This document shows, piece after piece, positions 1 through 7,635 of a DNA stretch of 64,000 nucleotides. A program made the translations under genes and the position numbers. The DNA comes from Hymenobacter sp. UV11 (GTDB lineage: Bacteria; Bacteroidota; Bacteroidia; Cytophagales; Hymenobacteraceae). The notes beneath the pieces were generated by a model. It had not been told where the DNA came from. It did not search any database and saw nothing but the letters and a program-made list of their open reading frames with translations. Each line of letters starts with the position of its first letter. Within the stretch, counting starts at the first letter, position 1. The DNA lies in NCBI RefSeq assembly GCF_004684095.1, contig NZ_SRII01000004.1, positions 62,001 through 126,000 on the forward strand. The letters run 5' to 3'.

Positions 1-1524
1 GCCACGTTTGAGCTGCCCGCCGAGGCCGATGGCGTCTTGAAAATTTTGGTGGCCGAAGGCGAAACCATTGGTATTGGTACTGCCATTGCCCAGCTCGATG
101 GCGCCGCTGCCGGTAATGGTCAGACGGCTGCGGCCCCTACCCCCCCCGCCGCGGCCGACCCGCTCAACAAGGGCGAGCAGAACGCCCAGGCCAGCGACCA
201 GGCCGGCTACGGTGGCACGCCCGCCGACCGCCCCGACAGCAGCCCCGCCACACCGGGCGCGGCCGATGCAGCCCCGATTAGCAGCGGTAGCAGCACGGTC
301 GAGATGAAAATCCCCGCCGTGGGTGAGTCCATCACCGAAGTAACGGTGGCCAAGTGGCTGAAGCCCGACGGTGCCCAGGTGAGCCGCGACGAGGTGATTG
401 CCGAGCTCGAATCGGACAAAGCCACCTTTGAGCTGCCCGCCGAGGCGAGCGGTACGCTACGGCACGCCGTGAAAGAAGGCGAAACGATTGGTATTGGGGC
501 GCTTATCGCCCGCATTGAGGGGGGTAGTGGCGTGCCCGCGGCGGCTCCGGCGGCCAGTGCGCCTGCCGCCGCCGCTCCGGCGGCCTCGGCTGCGCTGGCT
601 AGCAGTGGCGCGGCTACCTACGCTACCGGCGTGCCCTCGCCGGCCGCTGGTAAGATTCTGGGCGAGAAGGGCATCAGTCCGGCCGACGTGGCCGGCTCGG
701 GCCGCGATGGCCGCATCACGAAGGAAGACGCGCAGAATGCGCAGGCTAAGCCGGCCGCCCCGGCGCCTACCCCCGCCGCCCCGGCCAGCCAGCCAGCGCC
801 TACCCCCGCCGCCCCGGCCGGCGAGCGCGGCCAGCGCCGCGAGCGCATGAGCAACCTGCGCAAAACGGTGGCCCGCCGCCTGGTGTCGGTGAAGAACGAA
901 ACGGCCATGCTCACCACCTTCAACGAGGTAAACATGCAGCCCATCATGGACCTGCGCACCAAGTTTAAGGACAAGTTCAAGGAAAAGAATGGGGTAGGGC
1001 TGGGCTTTATGTCCTTCTTTACCAAGGCCGTGTGCGTGGCCTTGCAGGAGTGGCCGGCCGTGAACGCCTCCATCGACGGCGGCGACATCGTGTACTCCGA
1101 CTTCTGCGACATCAGCATCGCCGTATCGGCCCCCAAGGGCCTCGTGGTGCCCGTGATTCGCAATGCCGAAAAGCTGAGCTTCGAAGGCATTGAGAAAGAG
1201 GTGGTGCGCCTGGCGGGTTTGGCCCGCGACAACAAGCTCACCATCGAGCAGATGACGGGCGGCACGTTCACCCTCACCAACGGCGGCATCTTTGGCTCCA
1301 TGATGAGCACACCCATTATTAATGCGCCGCAGTCGGCCATTCTCGGCATGCACAACATCATTCAGCGCCCCGTGGCTGAGAATGGGCAGGTGGTGATTCG
1401 GCCTATGATGTACCTGGCCTTGAGCTACGACCACCGTGTGATTGACGGCCGCGAGTCGGTATCGTTCTTGGTGCGCGTGAAGGAGCTGCTCGAGGACCCC
1501 ACACGTTTGCTGTTAGGAGTGTAA
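1..1524 (+). CDS. sucB: Dihydrolipoyl succinyltransferase, E2 of 2-oxoglutarate dehydrogenase (5' partial)
   Basis: This is the E2 core of the 2-oxoglutarate dehydrogenase complex, which moves the succinyl group from E1 to CoA through a lipoyl arm. The reading frame is open from base 1, so the start lies upstream. The window begins just after the lipoyl-lysine of a first lipoyl domain ([11 protein letters not shown]). A second complete lipoyl domain starts near base 304, with its lipoyl-lysine in ESDKA at 418-420. Ala/Pro-rich linkers follow, then an E3-binding domain ([12 protein letters not shown], about 650-730), then the acyltransferase domain with the catalytic motif SYDHRVIDG near 1425-1455. 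[11 protein letters not shown] and the C-terminus LLLGV are typical of SucB rather than the pyruvate E2. The matching E3 gene lies 0.8 kb downstream. Confidence 0.93.
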   Translation, partial: ATFELPAEADGVLKILVAEGETIGIGTAIAQLDGAAAGNGQTAAAPTPPAAADPLNKGEQNAQASDQAGYGGTPADRPDSSPATPGAADAAPISSGSSTVEMKIPAVGESITEVTVAKWLKPDGAQVSRDEVIAELESDKATFELPAEASGTLRHAVKEGETIGIGALIARIEGGSGVPAAAPAASAPAAAAPAASAALASSGAATYATGVPSPAAGKILGEKGISPADVAGSGRDGRITKEDAQNAQAKPAAPAPTPAAPASQPAPTPAAPAGERGQRRERMSNLRKTVARRLVSVKNETAMLTTFNEVNMQPIMDLRTKFKDKFKEKNGVGLGFMSFFTKAVCVALQEWPAVNASIDGGDIVYSDFCDISIAVSAPKGLVVPVIRNAEKLSFEGIEKEVVRLAGLARDNKLTIEQMTGGTFTLTNGGIFGSMMSTPIINAPQSAILGMHNIIQRPVAENGQVVIRPMMYLALSYDHRVIDGRESVSFLVRVKELLEDPTRLLLGV

Positions 1525-1544
1525 CCACCGCATAGCGAACCGTA

Positions 1545-1583
1545 AAAAGCGGCGACTTCCGGCTCGGAAGTCGCCGCTTTTTT
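1545..1583 (+). terminator. Rho-independent terminator after sucB
   Basis: A perfect GC-rich stem (AGCGGCGACTTCC paired with GGAAGTCGCCGCT) closes a five-base loop and is followed by a run of T. It begins 20 bases after the sucB stop codon. Confidence 0.9.
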
Positions 1584-1652
1584 ATGCGCCTCTGCCAGCC
1601 ATTTCGGCAGGCTTCTCGTTAAACCCCTAATCCTTTCCCGATTCTCTCTGCC

Positions 1653-2174
1653 ATGAAATCCAAGAAGTCCAAGGCTGTCCCTACCCCCACCCGTACCGCC
1701 AAGTTCTGGCCCGCGCTGGGCTTTGCCGCCATCACCGGGGCCCGCGCCACCAGTGGCCCCATGTTCATCAGCGACTACCTGTCGCGCCGCGCGCTGGCGC
1801 CCGGCATGGCGGGCTCGCCGCTGCGCTTCCTGGCCAAGCCCGGCGTAGCCACTACCCTCAAGCTGCTAACGGCCGGTGAGCTGGTGGGCGATAAGCTGCC
1901 CAACACCGGCGACCGCATCGAGCCGCAGCAGCTGGGCGCCCGCGCCGCCTCGGGCGCGCTGGTGGGCGCTACCTGGTACAAGAGCCAGGGCGGCAGCGCC
2001 TTCAAGGGGGCACTGGTGGGCAGCCTGGGCGCGGTAGCGGCCACGTTCCTAACCTTTTACCTGCGTAAAGGACTCAGCGAGAAAACCGGCATCGATACCT
2101 CCACCATCGGTGCCGGCGAAGACGCACTGGTGCTGGCAGGGGGGGTAGCCCTCAGCCCCCGGCCCAAGCAGTAG
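1653..2174 (+). CDS. DUF4126-like small membrane protein
   Basis: A 173-residue protein with a basic N-terminus (MKSKKSK) followed by hydrophobic, Gly/Ala-rich segments, including a likely membrane helix at GALVGSLGAVAATFLTFYL. The stretch ARATSGPMFISDYLSRR and the overall layout resemble DUF4126 membrane proteins of Bacteroidota, whose function is unknown. It lies alone between the sucB terminator and lpdA, with the ATG 69 bases after the terminator. The family call is from memory of the motif and is only moderately sure. Confidence 0.6.
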   Translation: MKSKKSKAVPTPTRTAKFWPALGFAAITGARATSGPMFISDYLSRRALAPGMAGSPLRFLAKPGVATTLKLLTAGELVGDKLPNTGDRIEPQQLGARAASGALVGATWYKSQGGSAFKGALVGSLGAVAATFLTFYLRKGLSEKTGIDTSTIGAGEDALVLAGGVALSPRPKQ

Positions 2175-2267
2175 TTTCTGGTTCCTGGTTGCAAGGTTGA
2201 TTATCGCTTTACGCTAGTCACAGTGATTAGCCTTTTAACCAAGAACTGGAAACCAGGAACTAGGAAC
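2171..2267. repeat. Imperfect inverted repeat built from GGTTCCTGGTT units
   Basis: TTCTGGTTCCTGGTT near 2174-2190 is mirrored by AACTGGAAACCAGGAAC near 2244-2260, with a second inner pair CTAGTCA/TGATTAG around 2214-2228. Pairing is imperfect. It begins at the DUF4126 stop codon and ends just before the lpdA promoter box. Confidence 0.5.
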
Positions 2268-2274
2268 CGCGAAG

Positions 2275-2282
2275 TACCTTTG
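2275..2282 (+). promoter_or_regulatory. -7 box TACCTTTG of the lpdA promoter
   Basis: TACCTTTG matches the Bacteroidota -7 consensus TAnnTTTG and lies 42 bases upstream of the lpdA ATG. No clear TTTG -33 element is visible at the expected distance. Confidence 0.55.
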
Positions 2283-2324
2283 TGAAGCTGGCTGCACGCC
2301 AGCGCTCACTTGTTTTTTGTGCGT

Positions 2325-3731
2325 ATGAATCAGTATGATGTGACCGTTGTTGGCTCGGGCCCCGGCGGATATGTGGCCGCCATTCGCTGCGCCCAGCTGG
2401 GCCTGAAAACGGCGCTTATTGAAAAATATCCGACCCTGGGGGGCACCTGCCTCAACGTGGGATGCATTCCGAGCAAGGCGCTGCTCGACTCCTCGGAGCA
2501 CTACCACAATGCCCACTCGGTATTTGCTGAGCACGGCATCGGCCTCGACAACCTGACGGTGGACATGAACCGCATGATTGACCGCAAGGGGGGGGTAGTG
2601 AAAGCCAACGTGGACGGCATCGCCTACCTCATGAAAAAGAACAAAATCGACGTGCTTCAGGGCGTCGGCGCGTTCGTGGATAAAACCCACCTGAGCATCA
2701 CGCCCCTGGCCGGCGGCGAGGCGCAGCAGATTGAAACCAAGAACGTTATCATCGCCACCGGCTCCAAGCCCACGGTGCTGCCGTTCATTCAGCAGGACAA
2801 GCAGCGCATCATTACCAGCACCGAGGCGCTGAACATCCGCGAAGTGCCCAAGCACATGATTGTGATTGGCGGCGGTGTGATTGGCCTCGAAATGGCCTCC
2901 GTGTACGCCCGCCTCGGTGCCAAAGTATCGGTGGTGGAGTTCCTCGACTCGCTCATCCCGACCATGGACCGTGGCCTGGGCAAGGAGCTGAAGCGCGTGC
3001 TGGGCAAAATCGGCATCGAGTTTTTCCTGAGCCACAAAGTGACCGGCGCCACCCGCGACGGCGAAACCGTGACCGTAACCGCCCTTAACCCGAAAGGGGA
3101 GGAGGTGAAGTTTGAGGGCGACTACTGCCTCGTGGCCGTGGGCCGCGCGCCCTACACCGCCGGCCTCAACCTCGAAGCCGCCGGCGTGGCCATGGAAGAG
3201 CGCGGCCGCATCAAGGTCGATGAGCACCTGCAAACCAACGTGCCCGGCATCTACGCCATCGGCGACGTCATTCGGGGCGCCATGCTGGCCCACAAAGCCG
3301 AAGAAGAGGGCGTGTTCGTGGCCGAAACCATCGCGGGCCAGAAGCCGCACATCAACTACCTGCTCATCCCCGGCGTGGTGTACACCTGGCCCGAAGTGGC
3401 GGGGGTAGGCTACACCGAAGAGCAGCTCAAGGAGCAGGGTAAGGCCTACAAAATCGGTAGCTTCCCCTTCAAAGCCAGCGGCCGCGCCCGCGCCAGCGGC
3501 GACACCGACGGCTTCGTGAAAGTGCTGGCTGATAAAACCACCGACGAAATCCTGGGCGTGCACATGATTGGCCCGCGCATCGCCGACCTCATCGCCGAAG
3601 CCGTGACGGCCATGGAGTTCCGCGCCTCCGCCGAGGACGTGGCCCGCATGAGCCACTCGCACCCCACCTACGCCGAGGCCATGAAAGAAGCCTGCCTCGC
3701 TGCTACGGAGAACCGCGCTATTCATATGTAA
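2325..3731 (+). CDS. lpdA: Dihydrolipoyl dehydrogenase (E3)
   Basis: This flavoprotein re-oxidises dihydrolipoamide for the 2-oxoacid dehydrogenase complexes and passes the electrons to NAD+. The 468-residue product has the N-terminal FAD motif VVGSGPGGY, the redox-active disulfide in GGTCLNVGCIPSKAL, the NAD-binding motif GGGVIGLEMASVYARLG, the second FAD motif YAIGDV, and the C-terminal catalytic HSHPTYAE. An in-frame TTG at 2310 would add five residues. The ATG at 2325 is preferred because MNQYDVTVVG fits the family start. The gene has its own promoter box at 2275 and sits near the E2 gene it serves. Confidence 0.96.
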   Translation: MNQYDVTVVGSGPGGYVAAIRCAQLGLKTALIEKYPTLGGTCLNVGCIPSKALLDSSEHYHNAHSVFAEHGIGLDNLTVDMNRMIDRKGGVVKANVDGIAYLMKKNKIDVLQGVGAFVDKTHLSITPLAGGEAQQIETKNVIIATGSKPTVLPFIQQDKQRIITSTEALNIREVPKHMIVIGGGVIGLEMASVYARLGAKVSVVEFLDSLIPTMDRGLGKELKRVLGKIGIEFFLSHKVTGATRDGETVTVTALNPKGEEVKFEGDYCLVAVGRAPYTAGLNLEAAGVAMEERGRIKVDEHLQTNVPGIYAIGDVIRGAMLAHKAEEEGVFVAETIAGQKPHINYLLIPGVVYTWPEVAGVGYTEEQLKEQGKAYKIGSFPFKASGRARASGDTDGFVKVLADKTTDEILGVHMIGPRIADLIAEAVTAMEFRASAEDVARMSHSHPTYAEAMKEACLAATENRAIHM

Positions 3732-3752
3732 TTGCGCGCTTTCTTTGCCTTC

Positions 3753-4589
3753 ATGCGCACAATACAAAACCTGAGAAACGGCAGTCGACTAGCAATAGCG
3801 GCTGCCGTTATTTTTTTGGCTAGTTGTGAAACCAGACAATCAGCCAAGCAAAGACAGGAAACATCGGTCACTGCTCATTCGGTGGCCGCACCCGATACAG
3901 CTGCCTCGATACGCCCCGCCACCGACCGCCCTGAGCAGTTGGAGCTGTTGGCAGCCGGTGATAGCATTGGGCCACGCCCATTGGAGGCTAGCCGGGTGGG
4001 CACCGCGCAGTTGCGAGCCGAACTAGCCGAAGAGCAAACGACGGCCGATACAATAGCAGGACGCTTTCTAGTCGTAAAGTCGTTGTCAGAGACGCCGCGC
4101 ATACTGTACCGCGCCAGCCAGCACGACACAGTATGGACAGAACTCGACGGTCTGCTCGACCACTACGAGCATGGTGACCAGCAGGCCGACGTTCAAATTC
4201 GGCAAATGAACCTGGATGGGAAGGGCCGCCCAGAGGTGCTAATCAATTTTTACTCGGCTATCTATGGCAGCGGAGGCGGCTCTACCTATGCCAGTGACTA
4301 TGTATTCGATATTTCCAGCTCACCGCCCCAGTTATTGCTGCAAGCCAGCACCCGCTTCATTATGGAGGCCTTCCCGGCCTACGCGGCGATGCACGGCGAC
4401 ACGCTGGAAGCCGACCAAGTGGAAGAAGGCTTCAAGCGCAGCATAAAGCTGCAAGGCCATCAGGTGCTGGTAAGTCCGATTAAGGCAGAAGGCCGCGACC
4501 CTGAGTCGTCCTGGCGCGAGGAGCTAACCCAACTGCCCGCCGGCCGCTACCGCTACCAGAGCGGCAGGATGTTTCGGGTTAGGGAGTAG
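3753..4589 (+). CDS. Uncharacterised lipoprotein
   Basis: I do not recognise a family. The product is about 278 residues, with a signal peptide ending in a lipobox (FLASC), so it is probably anchored in the envelope. The C-terminal half contains DGKGRPEVLINFYSAIYGSGGG, which looks like a calcium-loop or FG-GAP-like repeat, but this is weak. The ATG at 3753 was chosen over an upstream TTG at 3732 because it begins directly with a signal peptide. It starts 21 bases after lpdA and could be cotranscribed with it. A terminator follows. Confidence 0.7.
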   Translation: MRTIQNLRNGSRLAIAAAVIFLASCETRQSAKQRQETSVTAHSVAAPDTAASIRPATDRPEQLELLAAGDSIGPRPLEASRVGTAQLRAELAEEQTTADTIAGRFLVVKSLSETPRILYRASQHDTVWTELDGLLDHYEHGDQQADVQIRQMNLDGKGRPEVLINFYSAIYGSGGGSTYASDYVFDISSSPPQLLLQASTRFIMEAFPAYAAMHGDTLEADQVEEGFKRSIKLQGHQVLVSPIKAEGRDPESSWREELTQLPAGRYRYQSGRMFRVRE

Positions 4590-4610
4590 AACGCGCTGCA
4601 CTGGAAACAG

Positions 4611-4649
4611 AAAGTGGCTGAAGATACGGGAGCTTCAGCCGCTTTTTTC
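4611..4649 (+). terminator. Rho-independent terminator
   Basis: GTGGCTGAAG pairs with CTTCAGCCGC around a short loop and is followed by six T, 22 bases after the lipoprotein stop codon. Confidence 0.8.
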
Positions 4650-4715
4650 ATATTGCCTGCCACCAACCCTAGCCGCCCCTCGCTTCCCAGGCATCGCCAG
4701 CGGCTTCCAGATGCC

Positions 4716-4814
4716 CGCCAAACGCTTCCAGACCACAAACCTTGGCGTCCGGAGCCTCACTAACCGTTTCGGGACGCTCGCCAACCGTTTCCGAACTACA
4801 AACCTTCTGTCCGG
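4716..4814. repeat. Degenerate direct repeat of about 37 bases
   Basis: Two units with a period of about 63 bases run from 4716 to 4753 and from 4779 to 4814. Both follow the pattern CGCCAAnCGnTTCC, then ACAAACCTT, then GTCCGGA. The stretch between the terminator at 4649 and the gene ending at 4830 holds nothing else recognisable. Confidence 0.45.
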
Positions 4815-4829
4815 ACCACAAATCTCCAC

Positions 4830-5321
4830 TTAATGGTCGTAGCTCACGACCCGCGTGATTTTCCAGGTGTCGCCCTGCTGCTGCCAGACCATCACGAATT
4901 TGGAGTTGCCGCAGTCGTCGCGGCCGTTTTCGCGGTGGCAAAAGCGTTGGGTGGCGATGTGCATGGCCCCGTAGCCTTTAACGGGGTACACTTCCAGGCT
5001 GCCCGGCACCAGCGTGCGGGTAATGTCGGGACTTTGGGCAAAGAGGCGCGCAAACCCTTCCCTGGTCTGAGCGAAATTTGACAAGCCGCCTTTGTCGTGG
5101 TAAAACTCGAGGTTATCGGCAAAGTAGGACATGAGCTTATCCACGTCATGGGCGTTGAAGGCGGCAAACAGGGCCGCGTCCAGCTGGGCCACCGTGTGGT
5201 ACAGCTCATTCGAGGCCGCTAGCTTCGGGGCCGGCGCGGCCGGTGGCGATGGACTTTGGCTGTGGGCGGTGGGGCCGGCCAGGGTCACGAGCAGTCCGGT
5301 GAGTAGGAAGGCGTTACGCAT
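4830..5321 (-). CDS. NTF2-like / SnoaL-fold secreted protein
   Basis: The product is 163 residues with a signal peptide (MRNAFLLTGLLVTLAGPTAHSQ) and an NTF2-like (DUF4440-type) domain. Motifs include AALFAAFNAHDVDKLMSYFA, LEFYHDKGG, and the C-terminal strand WKITRVVSYDH. Family members are periplasmic binding or catalytic cone-fold proteins with varied roles, and the substrate cannot be read from sequence. The start at 5321 was chosen because the 56 residues upstream are low in quality and MRNAFLL begins a clean signal peptide. A TATATTTA-like box lies just upstream on the minus strand. Confidence 0.75.
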   Translation of the reverse strand: MRNAFLLTGLLVTLAGPTAHSQSPSPPAAPAPKLAASNELYHTVAQLDAALFAAFNAHDVDKLMSYFADNLEFYHDKGGLSNFAQTREGFARLFAQSPDITRTLVPGSLEVYPVKGYGAMHIATQRFCHRENGRDDCGNSKFVMVWQQQGDTWKITRVVSYDH

Positions 5322-5581
5322 AACGGCGGGGCTAAGGGGTAGGCTAAATATAGCGGGTGAAACTCCTGGCTTACCTTGCTTGAGGAGGACCAACGCCGCA
5401 ATGCAACCAGCCGCGCCAGTTGGAGAGCTGGCGCTAAAACGAGCCCGCGGCAACCTTCTGGCCGCCGCTTGCGAATACCCTACCCCCACCTGCCGCGCCG
5501 AAGCTACTTTCCTGGTGCGGCTCCGTTACCATGGCTTTTCCCTATCAATTTTTGCTGGAAACCGTTTTACCGCAGCTACTT

Positions 5582-5860
5582 ATGGGCAAAGACAAGAAAA
5601 AGCACTCGAAAAAAGACCAGGCCTCGGCCGATATCCTGGACGTGGCGCACCTGTCGCTGAAGAAGTTTCGCAAGGTGACCAAGCAAATCGGCAAGCTCAG
5701 CACCGGCCAGAAGCTGGTGGGCGGCGCGGCCCTGCTGGCAGTAGGCCTCACCTACCTGGCCCAGCAGCAAGCCGAGGCCCCTACCCCTGGCGACGCGCCC
5801 GAGCTGGAGGCCACCAAACCGCGCAAACGCAAGAAAAGCAGCTCGCCCGATTCTGAGTAA
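5582..5860 (+). CDS. Small basic protein, paralogue of the next gene
   Basis: The product is about 92 residues, with a Lys-rich N-terminus (MGKDKKKHSKKDQ), an amphipathic Lys-rich stretch (SLKKFRKVTKQIGKLSTGQK), one hydrophobic helix (LVGGAALLAVGLTYLAQ) and a basic tail (PRKRKKSS). It shares KKnnK, GKLST-QK and the following hydrophobic helix with the product at 5967. The ATG at 5582 gives the same N-terminal layout as the paralogue, so it is preferred over the one at 5531. Function unknown; probably a single-pass inner membrane protein with basic ends. Confidence 0.6.
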   Translation: MGKDKKKHSKKDQASADILDVAHLSLKKFRKVTKQIGKLSTGQKLVGGAALLAVGLTYLAQQQAEAPTPGDAPELEATKPRKRKKSSSPDSE

Positions 5861-5966
5861 GCCGCTACCGCAGCCCATTCAAAGTAGCTCGTAGTCACAA
5901 CCTTCCGGGCTGAGCTACGAATACTGAAGGAGAATTCTTTCACCCGCATTTCTTACCCCCCGTAGC

Positions 5967-6233
5967 ATGAAGAAGAAGAACAAGAAAGCCGACAAGAAGA
6001 AAGGCGCCCTCAAGGGTGCAGCCAAGTCGCTTAAGAAAATAAGCAAGGGGAGCCTGGGCAAGCTCAGCACTACCCAAAAAGTGCTGGCTGGCGCCACGCT
6101 GGGTGCCCTGGGCGTGCGCTACCTGGTGAAAAAGCTAGGCCAGCCCAAAGTGCCCGCGGCTGCCAACCCCGACACCACCTACCTCAACGATGCGGCCCTG
6201 GCCGAGGACAACCTGACTGCGCTAGAGGAATAG
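5967..6233 (+). CDS. Small basic protein, paralogue of the previous gene
   Basis: The product is 88 residues. The N-terminus MKKKNKKADKKKGALK is highly basic and is followed by LKKISKGSLGKLSTTQKV, a hydrophobic helix (LAGATLGALGVRYLV) and an acidic tail (ALAEDNLTALEE). It is a tandem duplicate of the gene at 5582, with a conserved middle and a divergent tail. It is separated from that gene by about 106 bases and followed by a bidirectional terminator. I do not recognise a named family. Confidence 0.6.
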   Translation: MKKKNKKADKKKGALKGAAKSLKKISKGSLGKLSTTQKVLAGATLGALGVRYLVKKLGQPKVPAAANPDTTYLNDAALAEDNLTALEE

Positions 6234-6275
6234 CCGGTTGGCGCTCTGGCCCCGTCTACCCCCTACTCAAAACCG

Positions 6276-6313
6276 AAAGCGGCGGCAGCTCCCAGGAGCT
6301 GCCGCCGCTTTTG
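6276..6313. terminator. Bidirectional terminator between convergent genes
   Basis: AAGCGGCGGCAGCTCC pairs with GGAGCTGCCGCCGCTT, with T on the plus side and A before the stem, so it can serve both the small basic gene on the plus strand and the cold-shock gene on the minus strand. Confidence 0.85.
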
Positions 6314-6332
6314 CTTGCCTGGTGAAGAAGCG

Positions 6333-6791
6333 CTAGGCGCTCATCTTCACGCGCACAGCCGTCGGGCCTTTCATGCCCGGCTCTATCTCAAACGTTACCT
6401 TGTTGCCTTCGAGCAGCGTGAGGCCGCCCAGGGCGTTTACGTGCACGAAGATGCTCTCCTGGCTGCCGGCGTCCTTGATGAAGCCGTAGCCTTTCGACGA
6501 GTTGAAGAATGTGACCGTGCCGGTGCGCGTCACCTCCTCAGGCTCGCGGTCTTCCTGCTTGGGCACACCCAAAACGATGTCTTCGGCGTTGATTTCCTTC
6601 TTCTTACGCGTCGGGTCGGGCGGCGTCGAAGTGATGTTGCCGTTCTCGTCCACGTAGGCGAGCATTTCTTCCAGGCTCGAATCCTTCTTGTTGGCCTGGC
6701 GCTCTTCGCGGCGCTCGGCCTTTTCCTGCTGCTTTTTCTGCCGCTTCTTTTCGTTCTCTTTCTTACTGAAACTTTCTTGCGCTCTGGCCAT
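6333..6791 (-). CDS. Cold-shock-domain protein with a long charged N-terminal extension
   Basis: The product is 152 residues. The C-terminal 65 or so form a cold-shock domain, seen as TGTVTFFNSSKGYGFIKD (RNP1 is KGYGFIK) and SIFVHVNAL (RNP2 is IFVHV). Such domains bind single-stranded RNA or DNA and melt secondary structure. The first 50 residues are almost entirely Lys, Arg, Glu and Gln (SKKENEKKRQKKQQEKAERR), a likely single charged helix. A short acidic linker joins the two. The usual CspA is only about 65-70 residues. The start at 6791 is the only good ATG. Confidence 0.85.
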   Translation of the reverse strand: MARAQESFSKKENEKKRQKKQQEKAERREERQANKKDSSLEEMLAYVDENGNITSTPPDPTRKKKEINAEDIVLGVPKQEDREPEEVTRTGTVTFFNSSKGYGFIKDAGSQESIFVHVNALGGLTLLEGNKVTFEIEPGMKGPTAVRVKMSA

Positions 6792-6897
6792 AGGGAAGGG
6801 TTAGCTATTCGGTTGCGCTGCGCTGGGAAACTCCCACCGGGTGGCAACTGACTAAGTTATAACCACCTCGCACCGGAATAAGTCCCGAATTTACTCC

Positions 6898-7563
6898 TTA
6901 TTTTTCAAAAAAGCTAGTAACCTCGCGGCTGGCCCCGGCGGGCAGGCCTGCGAGCAGCACCTCACCCACCCGCACGCGCACCAGCCGCAGGGTCGGAAAG
7001 CCCACGGCGGCTGTCATCTTGCGCACCTGCCGGTACTTGCCTTCCGTTACGGTTAGGGCTACCCAGCTGGTGGGGCCGTGGCGGTCGTCGCGGATGCGCC
7101 GGCCGCGGGGGGGTAGGGCGGGCGCCTCGGCCAGCAGGCGCGCCTGGCAGGGCAGCGTGCGGTAAGCCACGCCGTGAATGCTAATATCGACGCCGCTTTG
7201 CAGCTGCGCCAGCGCCGCGGGCGTGAGCTGGCCATCGACCTGGGCGTAGTATTCTTTTTCTACGTGGCGGCCGCGCACCTGCTCGCTCACCCGGCCGTCG
7301 GTGGTGAGCAGCAGCAGGCCCTCGCTGTCTTCATCGAGCCGGCCAATGGCCATGGTGCCGGCCGGAAAATCGCCCAGCTCGCCTAAGAAATGCTTCTTTT
7401 TCACCTCTTTGGCAAACTCGCTGGTAAACTGGCTGAGGTAGCCCCAGGGCTTGTGCAACGCGAAGTGGCGGTGCGGCGGGGGGGTAGGAGCAGGCAGTTC
7501 GGACACGAGTAAGGGGGGTAGGCGAGCCGCAAAGAACCGGCTTTTTGCCCGAAAATGAAGCAC
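6898..7563 (-). CDS. RsuA/RluE-family 23S rRNA pseudouridine synthase
   Basis: The protein isomerises a uridine in rRNA to pseudouridine. It shows the family motifs HFALHKPWGYLSQ, the catalytic-aspartate motif GRLDEDSEGLLLLTTDG, VEKEYYAQVDG, and the C-terminal EGKYRQVRKMTAAVGFPTLRL. There is no N-terminal S4 domain, and the length of 221 residues fits RluE (position 2457) rather than RsuA or RluB. The first 30 residues may be overextended, but no better start codon is visible. It overlaps divergently with the upstream region of the SDR gene. Confidence 0.85.
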   Translation of the reverse strand: MLHFRAKSRFFAARLPPLLVSELPAPTPPPHRHFALHKPWGYLSQFTSEFAKEVKKKHFLGELGDFPAGTMAIGRLDEDSEGLLLLTTDGRVSEQVRGRHVEKEYYAQVDGQLTPAALAQLQSGVDISIHGVAYRTLPCQARLLAEAPALPPRGRRIRDDRHGPTSWVALTVTEGKYRQVRKMTAAVGFPTLRLVRVRVGEVLLAGLPAGASREVTSFFEK

Positions 7564-7635
7564 CTGGGTAACTCCGCCTGCCGTCGGCCGTTAAGACAAC
7601 TCCTTCTCCACAAACCCAACCAAATTAGCAAAGTA

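Noticed and set aside
207..1434. Long reading frames on the minus strand and in other frames across sucB
   Set aside because: They follow from the GC-rich codon pattern of the real gene on the plus strand, and their composition is His/Gly/Ala/Arg-rich without any family motif.
2235..3767. A 510-residue minus-strand frame over lpdA
   Set aside because: It is the antisense shadow of lpdA, with the typical His- and Gly-rich composition of such frames.
4678..4941. Several minus-strand ORFs of 60-90 residues upstream of 4830
   Set aside because: They overlap one another in different frames and are built from the degenerate direct repeat; none has a recognised motif.
5131..5856. A 241-residue plus-strand frame over the NTF2-like and small basic genes
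   Set aside because: It is antisense to the first and in a wrong frame for the second; neither part has a recognised domain.
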